Shown piece by piece: positions 1 to 7,827 of a stretch of 33,469 nucleotides of DNA. Position 1 is the first letter of the stretch. Each line of letters begins with the position of its first letter. The position numbers and the translations under genes were made by a program. The DNA is from Parcubacteria group bacterium GW2011_GWC1_45_13 (GTDB lineage: Bacteria; Patescibacteriota; Minisyncoccia; UBA11713; 2-01-FULL-45-33). The stretch is from positions 1 to 33,469 of the forward strand of contig LCKG01000007.1 of NCBI GenBank assembly GCA_001001285.1, given 5' to 3'. The notes beneath the pieces were generated by a model. The model was not told where the DNA came from and ran no database searches. It saw nothing but the letters and a program-made list of their open reading frames with translations.

Positions 1-1
1 A

Positions 2-967
2 ATAGCGATTAACGGATTTGGGAGGATAGGGAGGTCGTTTTTCAAAGCCGCGTACGGAATGCCCGATTTTGGTATTGTAGCGATTAACGACTTGGCGGAC
101 GAAAAAACGCTTAGATATCTTTTGAAATACGACTCGGTTTACGGGCGTTATTTAAAGGAGCCGCATGGCGTCCAATTTTTGGCGGAAAAAGATCCGGCTA
201 AGCTCCCGTGGAAAAAATTAGGAATTGACGTTGTTGTGGAATCCTCCGGTTTTTTTACAACTTCGGAAAAAGCCAAAGTGCATTTGGATGCTGGGGCAAA
301 GCGGGTGGTGATTACAGCCCCCGCTACAGGCGACGTTGTGACCGCGCTTGTGGGAGTAAATGATGATATTTTTGCAAACAATAAACATCCTTTAACTTGC
401 AACGCTTCATGCACTACAAATTCTGTGGCGCCGGTTCTTAAAATTCTTTTGGAAAATTTCGGAATAAAAAAAGCCGCGATGACGACTGTGCATGGCTACA
501 CGGCGACTCAAAAATTAGTGGATGGGCCGGATGCCAAAGATCCGCGCCGCGGGCGGGCTGCGGCGATAAATATTGTCCCCTCCACCACTGGCGCGGCGGA
601 GGCGGTGATTCAATCAATTCCGGAGCTTGCAGAAAAATTCCAGTCAGAATCAATTCGCGTGCCGGTGATTACCGGCTCTATCAGCGTTACCACTGCGCTT
701 GTTGAGAAAAAAACTACGCGCGAGGCGGTAAATGATGTTTTCAAAAAAGAAGCGGCGAAACCCCGCTGGGCGCATGTTTTAAAAGTCACCGAAGACCCAA
801 TTGTTGTCACAGACATAGTCGGCGAGCCCTACGGCGCGATAATAGATGCAACACTTACTCAAGTTTTAGGCGATGACCTAGTCAAAATTTTTAGCTGGTA
901 CGACAACGAAGCCGGTTACACCGCAACATTAGTGGAGCATGTGAGGAGAGTTGCCGAATCGTTATGA
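2..967 (+). CDS. gap: Glyceraldehyde-3-phosphate dehydrogenase, 5'-truncated by window edge
   Basis: Frame is open from base 2 (IAINGFGRIGRSFFKAAYG...) and joins the listed ORF. Contains catalytic NASCTTNSVAPV and WYDNEAGY motifs. Confidence 0.97.
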   Translation: MAINGFGRIGRSFFKAAYGMPDFGIVAINDLADEKTLRYLLKYDSVYGRYLKEPHGVQFLAEKDPAKLPWKKLGIDVVVESSGFFTTSEKAKVHLDAGAKRVVITAPATGDVVTALVGVNDDIFANNKHPLTCNASCTTNSVAPVLKILLENFGIKKAAMTTVHGYTATQKLVDGPDAKDPRRGRAAAINIVPSTTGAAEAVIQSIPELAEKFQSESIRVPVITGSISVTTALVEKKTTREAVNDVFKKEAAKPRWAHVLKVTEDPIVVTDIVGEPYGAIIDATLTQVLGDDLVKIFSWYDNEAGYTATLVEHVRRVAESL

Positions 968-1001
968 AAATCTACATCGGGGCGGATCATGCGGGGTTTG
1001 A
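962..1001 (+). repeat. Left copy of exact 40-bp direct repeat (5' end of rpiB)
   Basis: ttatgaaaatctacatcggggcggatcatgcggggtttga is identical to 1890-1929. Confidence 0.97.
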
Positions 1002-1014
1002 ATTTTGGGACTAA
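964..1014 (+). pseudogene. Vestigial rpiB 5' fragment (MKIYIGADHAGFEFWD*)
   Basis: First 12 codons match intact rpiB at 1892, then diverge to a stop. The ATG overlaps the gap stop codon (ATGA). Confidence 0.85.
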
Positions 1015-1026
1015 AAATGCTACTAT
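998..1026 (+). promoter_or_regulatory. Candidate promoter for the AbiEii module
   Basis: TTGAAT (998-1003), N17, TACTAT (1021-1026), 6 nt to ATG 1033. A small dyad ATGCTA-ctat-TAGCAT lies at 1017-1032. Confidence 0.5.
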
Positions 1027-1032
1027 TAGCAT

Positions 1033-1242
1033 ATGTACAATTGGTCAGTTGATGAAAAACAGCTTAAAAAATACCCCGAACAGTACAAAATCTGGAAACT
1101 TGAGCAGATGATAAACTGGGGCTTGGGCGGAGAAAAGCTTGACGAAAAACTATTGCGTAAATACTGGCGCAAACTTTTTATGGACAGTCTGACGCGTAAG
1201 TATCTTGTTTTTTTGTTATGGCAAAAGAAGTCAAGATATTAA
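1033..1242 (+). CDS. Small hypothetical protein, putative partner/antitoxin of the downstream nucleotidyltransferase
   Basis: 69-aa ORF overlapping the start of the next gene by 25 bp; two-gene arrangement inside the inserted segment. Confidence 0.65.
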   Translation: MYNWSVDEKQLKKYPEQYKIWKLEQMINWGLGGEKLDEKLLRKYWRKLFMDSLTRKYLVFLLWQKKSRY

Positions 1243-1889
1243 CCAAAGAGCAGGAACTGTTTTTAGAGTTGGCTGGGAAGTCGAAACAAATTTCCCGCAA
1301 TTTTTATTTTACCGGAGGCACGCCTCTTTCGGCGTTTTATTTACAGCACCGATTGTCAGAGGATATCGATTTATTCATTGAATCGGAAAAAGTGCCAATT
1401 TTATCCATCAGAAACTTTATTCGTAGCATTCAGCCAAAACTTGGCGTATCTGAATTCGATTACCGTCAATTTCTCGGTTTGCACTCGTTCCAGCTATATT
1501 TTTCGAAAACAAATATTCTGAAAGTTGATTTCAATTACTATCCATTTCCAAGGATTGAGAAAGGAATAAAATATAAAAACATTGAAGTGGATAGCATTCT
1601 GGATATTGCGGTGAACAAGGTGCATACTATTGCGATGAAGCCGCGTGCCCGTGATTTTATAGATATTTATTTTATAATTAAAGAAAAAGGATATAGATTT
1701 AACGATTTGCTGAAAAAAGCAAAGATTAAATTTGATTGGCATATTGACCCGTTGCAACTCGGGTCGCGCTTGCTTATGGCGAAAGAAGTTAAAGATTTCC
1801 CTAGAATGATAAAGCATATTCAGCCGCAGGAATGGCAAAGGTTTTTCTTGGAAGAGGCCAAAAAACTAAAATCAGAGATATTAAAGTAA
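1218..1889 (+). CDS. Nucleotidyltransferase AbiEii/AbiGii toxin-like protein
   Basis: FYFTGGTPLSAFYLQHRLSEDIDLF nucleotidyltransferase motif; C-terminal RARDFIDIYFI typical of the family. Confidence 0.88.
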   Translation: MAKEVKILTKEQELFLELAGKSKQISRNFYFTGGTPLSAFYLQHRLSEDIDLFIESEKVPILSIRNFIRSIQPKLGVSEFDYRQFLGLHSFQLYFSKTNILKVDFNYYPFPRIEKGIKYKNIEVDSILDIAVNKVHTIAMKPRARDFIDIYFIIKEKGYRFNDLLKKAKIKFDWHIDPLQLGSRLLMAKEVKDFPRMIKHIQPQEWQRFFLEEAKKLKSEILK

Positions 1890-1929
1890 TTATGAAAATC
1901 TACATCGGGGCGGATCATGCGGGGTTTGA
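1890..1929 (+). repeat. Right copy of exact 40-bp direct repeat, forming the 5' end of intact rpiB
   Basis: Identical to 962-1001. Confidence 0.97.
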
Positions 1930-2374
1930 GTTAAAAGAAACTCTAAAAAAGTTTCTTTTAGAGTTAGGCCACGAAGTTGAAGACAAGGGCGCGTTTAAAT
2001 ATGAACCGGAGGATGATTATCCGGATTTCGTTTTTCCGGTCGCTGAAGCTGTGGCCGAAGGCTCCGAGCAGGGTCAAGGAGCGAAAGTTCGAGGGATAGT
2101 TATCGGCGGTTCCGGTCAAGGAGAAGCAATGTGCGCGAACCGTGTAAAAGGCGTACGCGCGGCAGTTTACTACGGGGGTGACTTCGAAATTGTGCGGCTT
2201 TCTAGAGCGCACAATAATGCGAACGTTTTGGCATTGGGCGCGCGAATGATGGACGATGAACTTGCTAAAAAGGCGGTAAAATTGTGGCTGGAGACGCCGT
2301 TTGACGGTGGGCCTGCCTCGCCTGACGGCGGTCAAGGCGGGCGGCACGAAAGACGCATCAGTAAATTGGACTAA
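1892..2374 (+). CDS. rpiB: Ribose-5-phosphate isomerase B
   Basis: MKIYIGADHAGFELK, GGSGQGEAMCANRVKGVRAA, HNNANVLALGAR. The listed ORF start at 1832 is upstream read-through. Confidence 0.93.
   Translation: MKIYIGADHAGFELKETLKKFLLELGHEVEDKGAFKYEPEDDYPDFVFPVAEAVAEGSEQGQGAKVRGIVIGGSGQGEAMCANRVKGVRAAVYYGGDFEIVRLSRAHNNANVLALGARMMDDELAKKAVKLWLETPFDGGPASPDGGQGGRHERRISKLD
2311..2342 (+). repeat. In-frame palindromic element in rpiB (GCCTGCCT...AGGCGGGC, long form)
   Basis: gcctgcctcgcctgacggcggtcaaggcgggc; encodes part of DGGPASPDGGQGG between ETPF and HERRI. Related to the copy at 31906-31934. Confidence 0.8.
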
Positions 2375-2442
2375 ATTATTCACAGCTGGATTTGGAGGCG
2401 GTTGTGCTATGTTGAAAAAGAGCCTTCGGCTCTCGAAATTCA

Positions 2443-4110
2443 ATGACGAGCCCAAGGTTTATTTTTGTTATAGGGGGGGTGATGTCCGGAATCGGTAAGG
2501 GCATTACTACCGCGTCCGTCGCCAGGATTTTAAAATCCAAAGGTTTTCGCGCCACTTGCGTCAAAATTGACCCTTATCTCAATGTAGACGCGGGGACCAT
2601 GAACCCCACAGAGCATGGGGAAGTTTTTGTTACTGAAGACGGCATGGAGACGGACCAGGATCTCGGAAACTACGAAAGATTTTTGGGCGAAAATATTCTT
2701 TCTTACAATTACATGACCTCCGGGTCGGTGTATCTTTCGGTAATAGAGCGGGAACGCGCTTTGGGGTATGGCGGAAGATGTGTGGAAACAGTGCCACATA
2801 TTCCGGAGGAAGTGATAAGGAGGCTCTCGCTAGCAGGGAAAAAAGCGAAAGCCGATTTTGTTTTGGTGGAAATTGGCGGCACCGTCGGGGAGTACCAAAA
2901 TTTAGTATACTTGGAAGCCGCGCGCATGCTGCATCTTAAAAATCCGAATAACGTCATATTTATTTTGGTAAGCTATCTGCCCGTGCCGAAGCAAATCGGG
3001 GAGATGAAGACCAAGCCAACGCAATACGCGGTACATTCTTTAAACGCGGCCGGCATCCAGCCGGATTTTATTATCGCCAGGTCCGAATTGCCCTTGGATG
3101 AACCGCGCAAGAAAAAGCTTTCCGTGTTTTGCAATGTCGGACCTGGAGATATTATTTCCGCTCCCGATATTGAGAATATCTATCAGGTGCCTGTTAATTT
3201 TGAAAAGGATAAATTGGGTTTGAAAATTTTAGCCAAATTCGGCATGGATGGGAAAAAGCGGGATTTGGCCGATTGGTCGCGTGTTCTCCGCCGGGCGCTT
3301 TTTTCAAAAAAAGAAATCAAAATCGGCATTGTAGGCAAATATTTCAATACTGGCAAATTTACTCTTTCCGATTCTTATATTTCGGTGATTGAAGCGATTA
3401 AGCAAGCCAGCTGGCATTTGGGACTCTGTCCGAAAATTTTATGGCTGGACGCCGAGTCTTATGAAAAAGATTCCAGAAAAATGCGCGGGGAGTTGCAGGA
3501 ACTTGACGGCATAATCGTACCGGGAGGTTTTGGAGAGAGAGGCGTGAACGGGAAAATTAAAGCGATAGAATTCGCACGGAAAAACAGTAAGCCCTTTTTC
3601 GGGCTTTGCTACGGCATGCAGCTCGCGGTTATAGAGTTTGCCAGAAATGTCGCCGGAATGCATGGCGCGCACACTACTGAAGTAAATCCTCGAACAAAGT
3701 ATCCCGTGATTGATCTGATGCAGGAACAAAAAGCGAAAATTTTCGCGAAAAAATTGGGAGGCACGATGCGTTTGGGCGCTTACGCCTGCCGTTTGTCGGA
3801 TAAAACAATCGCCAAAGCTGCGTATGGCCTGCCTGCCGGCAAGGCAGGCGCGCGTACGGTGTATGAACGCCACCGCCACAGGTACGAATTTAACAGCGCC
3901 TTAAGAAAAGTTCTGGAATCAAAAGGGCTCGTTGTTTCCGGCGTGAATCCTGAAAGTGGGCTGGTTGAAATTATAGAGCTTAAAAATCATCCTTTTTTTC
4001 TTGGCACGCAATTCCACCCGGAATTTAAATCAAGATTTTTGAATCCTCACCCGTTATTTTCAGTTTTTATCAAAGCGGCATATAAAGTTAAACAACAAAA
4101 GCATGGTTGA
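2443..4110 (+). CDS. pyrG: CTP synthase
   Basis: GGVMSGIGKGITTASVARIL, KIDPYLNVDAGTMNPTEHGEVFV, GLCYGMQLA glutaminase motif, ERHRHRYEFN. Confidence 0.97.
   Translation: MTSPRFIFVIGGVMSGIGKGITTASVARILKSKGFRATCVKIDPYLNVDAGTMNPTEHGEVFVTEDGMETDQDLGNYERFLGENILSYNYMTSGSVYLSVIERERALGYGGRCVETVPHIPEEVIRRLSLAGKKAKADFVLVEIGGTVGEYQNLVYLEAARMLHLKNPNNVIFILVSYLPVPKQIGEMKTKPTQYAVHSLNAAGIQPDFIIARSELPLDEPRKKKLSVFCNVGPGDIISAPDIENIYQVPVNFEKDKLGLKILAKFGMDGKKRDLADWSRVLRRALFSKKEIKIGIVGKYFNTGKFTLSDSYISVIEAIKQASWHLGLCPKILWLDAESYEKDSRKMRGELQELDGIIVPGGFGERGVNGKIKAIEFARKNSKPFFGLCYGMQLAVIEFARNVAGMHGAHTTEVNPRTKYPVIDLMQEQKAKIFAKKLGGTMRLGAYACRLSDKTIAKAAYGLPAGKAGARTVYERHRHRYEFNSALRKVLESKGLVVSGVNPESGLVEIIELKNHPFFLGTQFHPEFKSRFLNPHPLFSVFIKAAYKVKQQKHG
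3828..3848 (-). repeat. In-frame 21-bp palindromic element in pyrG
   Basis: cctgcctgccggcaaggcagg; its reverse complement CCTGCCTTGCCGGCAGGCAGG differs by 1 base from 20162-20182. Encodes LPAGKAG. Confidence 0.88.
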
Positions 4111-4597
4111 GATTATCCCATCCATCAACGTTTCAGACTTTGATGAGCTAAAAAAGCGGATAAAAAAAGTTGAACCATACTTCAAATGGGCGCATTTGGA
4201 TGTTTCGGACGGGGTTTTCACAAAACATGTAAGCTGGCATGATCCGAAAGACTTGGTTGGGCTTAAAACCAAGCTGAAATTGGAGGTTCATTTAATGATT
4301 GACCGGCCGGAAAGGACAATTGAGGAATGGCTGATAAAACCGGTCTCGCGGGTTATTTTTCATCAGGAAGCCACAAAAGATCACCGGCTTTTGATAGATA
4401 AAATTCAGGGGCATGTACGGCACGTCTGCCCGGAGTGTATAATAGAAGTTGACGGCGGAGTGAATAAACGCGTCGCCGCCAGATGCATTAAAGAGGGCGC
4501 GAATTTATTGGTCGCCGGCAAAGCAATTTTTGATCCGCCAACTGGCGGAAAAAACATTAAAAAAGTAATCGCAGAATTAAAAAATGCCGCATCTTAA
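4103..4597 (+). CDS. Ribulose-phosphate 3-epimerase-like protein, shorter than typical
   Basis: IIPSINVSDFDEL, HLDVSDGVFT, EVHLMI, IEVDGGVN, GANLLVAGKAIF; 164 aa, apparently lacking a mid-barrel segment. Confidence 0.85.
   Translation: MVEIIPSINVSDFDELKKRIKKVEPYFKWAHLDVSDGVFTKHVSWHDPKDLVGLKTKLKLEVHLMIDRPERTIEEWLIKPVSRVIFHQEATKDHRLLIDKIQGHVRHVCPECIIEVDGGVNKRVAARCIKEGANLLVAGKAIFDPPTGGKNIKKVIAELKNAAS
4534..4549 (+). repeat. In-frame 16-bp palindrome TCCGCCAACTGGCGGA in rpe-like gene
   Basis: TCCGCCA-AC-TGGCGGA; encodes the PPTGG loop. Same form as 14102-14117. Confidence 0.7.
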
Positions 4598-4952
4598 ATT
4601 GGTATTGTTTTGTCTAAGCTTATTACCATTGATTCTCGGTATTGTTTTATTTAATCACGGACAAGGGTTTGATAATGATGATGCATTCATCATCTTTTTA
4701 GCAGAGGCATTAATAGGCTTTTTATTAATTAATTTATTTTTCTATTTCAATTCATATCTGATGTCATTTGTGCTTTCGCTGGGTTTATATGTAATTCTAT
4801 ATTTTGTCTTTACCGCCGATCCCAACGGAGATGAGTTTGCTGTAGGGATAAGTTTGTTGATTTATCCTGTTTTAGTTGCAGTATTGTGTTTAATTTTCGC
4901 TTGCTATAAGTTTTTTAATTTTTTAAAGTCAAGGAATCGGGCGGGCGAGTAA
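4584..4952 (+). CDS. Small multi-pass membrane protein, unknown function
   Basis: 122-aa hydrophobic ORF overlapping the upstream gene's end. Confidence 0.65.
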   Translation: MPHLKLVLFCLSLLPLILGIVLFNHGQGFDNDDAFIIFLAEALIGFLLINLFFYFNSYLMSFVLSLGLYVILYFVFTADPNGDEFAVGISLLIYPVLVAVLCLIFACYKFFNFLKSRNRAGE

Positions 4953-4964
4953 AACGAAATTTCT

Positions 4965-5825
4965 ATGAGCCATTTGCACGAAGATAAAATAAAATTTTTG
5001 GAGGAAAAAGCGAATGCCGTAAGGCAGTCCATTATTGAGATGTTGGTGGAGGCGGGAAGCGGGCATACCGCCGGGCCTTTGGGGATGGCGGATGTTTTTA
5101 CCGCTTTTTATTTTCACATTTTAAATCACAACCCCAAAAAACCGTATTGGGAGGAAAGAGACCGCCTGATTTTATCCAATGGGCATATTTGCCCCGTGAG
5201 ATATGCCGCAATGGCGCACGCGGGATATTTTCCGCTGGAAGAATTAAAGACATTAAGAAAATTGGGAACGCGTCTTCAAGGGCATCCTCATCGCACCGCT
5301 TTGCCCGGAGTTGAGACGACTTCCGGTCCGTTGGGCTCCGGCCTTAGCCAGGCATCGGGATACGCTTACGGCGCGAAAATGGATAACAGAAAATTTAAAG
5401 TTTATTGTTTTATGTCCGACGGCGAACAGCAAGCCGGAAATACCTGGGAAGCCGCTATGTTCTCCGGGAAATACAAATTAAATAATCTGATCGGGCTTAT
5501 TGACCGTAACAATATCCAAATTGACGGCATGACGGAAGATATCATGCCTTTGGAGCCCCTCCGCGCAAAATACGAAGCATTCAACTGGCACGTTTTGGAA
5601 ATTGACGGGCATAATTTTGAGGAAATTGTGAACGCGGTTGAAGAGGCTAAGGCGATCTATGAAAAACCAACCGTCATTATTTCGCACAACATTCCGGGCA
5701 AAGGAATTAAAGAAATAGAGTTTGATTACAAATGGCATGGCATCCCGCCCAATAAAGAGCAGGCCGCAAAATTTTTAGCCGAGCTCCGAACATTAGGAGG
5801 AAAAATAAAATCTGAACACGAGTAA
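4965..5825 (+). CDS. Transketolase, N-terminal subunit
   Basis: GHTAGPLGMADVFTAFYFHIL, GSGLSQASGYAYGAKM, TPP-binding MSDGEQQAGNTWEAAMFSGKYKLNNLIGLIDRNNIQIDG. Confidence 0.95.
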   Translation: MSHLHEDKIKFLEEKANAVRQSIIEMLVEAGSGHTAGPLGMADVFTAFYFHILNHNPKKPYWEERDRLILSNGHICPVRYAAMAHAGYFPLEELKTLRKLGTRLQGHPHRTALPGVETTSGPLGSGLSQASGYAYGAKMDNRKFKVYCFMSDGEQQAGNTWEAAMFSGKYKLNNLIGLIDRNNIQIDGMTEDIMPLEPLRAKYEAFNWHVLEIDGHNFEEIVNAVEEAKAIYEKPTVIISHNIPGKGIKEIEFDYKWHGIPPNKEQAAKFLAELRTLGGKIKSEHE

Positions 5826-5826
5826 C

Positions 5827-6831
5827 ATGCCAATAAATCCGAAAGTAAAATTAGTTGAGAATGTTTTGGAGAAAGCGAAGATTGAGCAGGCACCGACGCG
5901 GAAGGGCTACGGTGAGGGGCTTTTGGCTGCCGGTGAGGCAAACGAAAAAGTAGTCGCGCTCTGCGCTGATCTCACCGAATCAACCCAGATGCATCTTTTT
6001 GCCAAAAAATTCCCGCAAAGATTTATTGAGATGGGCGTGGCTGAACAAAACCTGGCGACTGTCGCCGCGGGGCTGGCAAACTATGGGAAAATTCCGTTCA
6101 TTTCTTCCTACGCGATGTTTTCCCCGGGGAGAAACTGGGAGCAGATTAGGACAACGATTTGCTATAACGAAGTTTCTGTGAAAATTGCCGGATCGCACGC
6201 CGGAGTATCGGTTGGGCCGGACGGCGCGACTCATCAGGCGATTGAAGATATCGCTCTTATGCGGCCGATTCCAAATATGACGGTTATTAATCCGTGCGAC
6301 GCGCATGAGGCGAAAAAAGCAACGATGGCGGCAGTTGGTGTAAATGGGCCGGTTTATCTTCGTTTTGCCAGGGAAAAAACGCCTGTGTTTACGACTTCAG
6401 AGACGCCGTTTGAAGTTGGTAAAGCGGAAATTTTCTGGGATGCCGGCGGAAAGTTAGATGTTGCCGTTATTGCTTGCGGTCCGCTTGTGCACAATGCTAT
6501 TTTAGCCGCGGCGGACTTGGAAAAAGAGGGCATTAAAATTCGCGTAATAAACAACCATACAATAAAACCGATGGATGAGAAAACGATTATTGAAGCCGCG
6601 CGAGATGCCGGTGCTGTTGTAACTGTTGAAGAGCATCAAGTGCAAGGCGGCATGGGTTCCGCCGTAGCCGAAGTGCTTGCTAAAAATTATCCCGTGCCAA
6701 TTGAATTTGTCGGCGTGCAGAACCGTTTTGGAGAAAGCGGTACGCCAAATGAACTCATTGAACACTTCGGTATGGGCGTCTCGCATATTAAAGAGGCTGT
6801 TAAGAAAGTTTTAAAAAGAAAGACAAAATAA
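5827..6831 (+). CDS. Transketolase, C-terminal subunit
   Basis: RKGYGEGLLAAGEANEKVVALCADLTEST, ERFIEMGVAEQNLATVAAGLA, VEEHQVQGGMGSAVAEVL, NRFGESG. Confidence 0.95.
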   Translation: MPINPKVKLVENVLEKAKIEQAPTRKGYGEGLLAAGEANEKVVALCADLTESTQMHLFAKKFPQRFIEMGVAEQNLATVAAGLANYGKIPFISSYAMFSPGRNWEQIRTTICYNEVSVKIAGSHAGVSVGPDGATHQAIEDIALMRPIPNMTVINPCDAHEAKKATMAAVGVNGPVYLRFAREKTPVFTTSETPFEVGKAEIFWDAGGKLDVAVIACGPLVHNAILAAADLEKEGIKIRVINNHTIKPMDEKTIIEAARDAGAVVTVEEHQVQGGMGSAVAEVLAKNYPVPIEFVGVQNRFGESGTPNELIEHFGMGVSHIKEAVKKVLKRKTK

Positions 6832-6837
6832 ACCAAT

Positions 6838-7827
6838 ATGAGACAATATGATTTTATAGCGATAGGAGATACGGTTACCGACGCGTTTATAAGATTAAAA
6901 GACGCGTCGGTGCATTGCAATATTGATAAAGAAAAGTGCGAGATTTGCCTGCGTTTTAAAGATAAAATTCCTTACGAGGAGGTTTATGTCGTGTCGGCAG
7001 TTGGGAACGCCGCCAACGCCTCGGTGGTTGCCGCTAGATTGGGACTTCAAAGCGCGCTTATTTCCAATATCGGAGACGATTATTTCGGTGAAGAAGCTCT
7101 GGGTGCTCTAAAAAAGGAAAATGTCGGCGCGGAATTTGTGACGGTAAACAACGGCAAAAAAACAAATTATCATTATGTGCTTTGGTACGAAGATGACAGG
7201 ACAATTTTGATAAAACATCAGGAATACGATTACCGCTTACCCTATTTCAACGACCCAAAATGGGTTTATTTTTCTTCTATGGGCGAAAATTCTATGCCGT
7301 TTCATGAAGTTTTTGAAAAATATATGAGCGAGCACCCGAATGTAAAACTGGCTTTCCAGCCAGGGACTTATCAGATGAAATTTGGGAGAAAAAAACTCGC
7401 CGGTATCTATAGGCGAACAGATGTTTTTATTTCCAATAAAGAAGAAACGCAAAGGATTTTGGAAGTCGGCGAACCGGACGTTAAAAAATTAATGAAAGGC
7501 ATAATGGAGCTGGGCCCCAAAATTGCGGTAGTTACTGATGGCACAGAAGGAGCCTATGCTTACGATGGGAAATCCGCTTGGTTTATGCCTCCTTATCCCG
7601 ATCCAAAGCCGCCTTATGAAAGAACTGGCGCCGGTGACGCGTTTTCCTCCACTTTTGTAGTTGCGCTTTGCCTCGGGCTTTCCGTGCAGGACGCTCTCCG
7701 CTGGGCGCCGATAAACTCCATGTCGGTGGTGCAGTATGTTGGGGCAAGAGAAGGTCTTTTAACCCGGTATAAATTAGAAAAATATTTATCCGAAGCCCCA
7801 GCCGATTATATTCCCAAATTAATATGA
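6838..7827 (+). CDS. PfkB-family carbohydrate kinase
   Basis: N-terminal AIGDTVTDAFI, GNAANASVVAARLG, C-terminal PfkB signature RTGAGDAFSSTFV. Confidence 0.93.
   Translation: MRQYDFIAIGDTVTDAFIRLKDASVHCNIDKEKCEICLRFKDKIPYEEVYVVSAVGNAANASVVAARLGLQSALISNIGDDYFGEEALGALKKENVGAEFVTVNNGKKTNYHYVLWYEDDRTILIKHQEYDYRLPYFNDPKWVYFSSMGENSMPFHEVFEKYMSEHPNVKLAFQPGTYQMKFGRKKLAGIYRRTDVFISNKEETQRILEVGEPDVKKLMKGIMELGPKIAVVTDGTEGAYAYDGKSAWFMPPYPDPKPPYERTGAGDAFSSTFVVALCLGLSVQDALRWAPINSMSVVQYVGAREGLLTRYKLEKYLSEAPADYIPKLI

Noticed and set aside
2419-2433. AGAGCCTTCGGCTCT hairpin between rpiB and pyrG
   Set aside because: Possible terminator, but the downstream sequence lacks a T tract and the genes appear to be in one operon; too weak to call.
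2301-2498. 65-aa plus-strand ORF spanning the rpiB-pyrG junction
   Set aside because: Overlaps two well-supported genes out of frame; no domain.
4965-6831. Split transketolase as a novel gene fission
   Set aside because: Separate N- and C-terminal transketolase subunits are well known in many bacteria and archaea.
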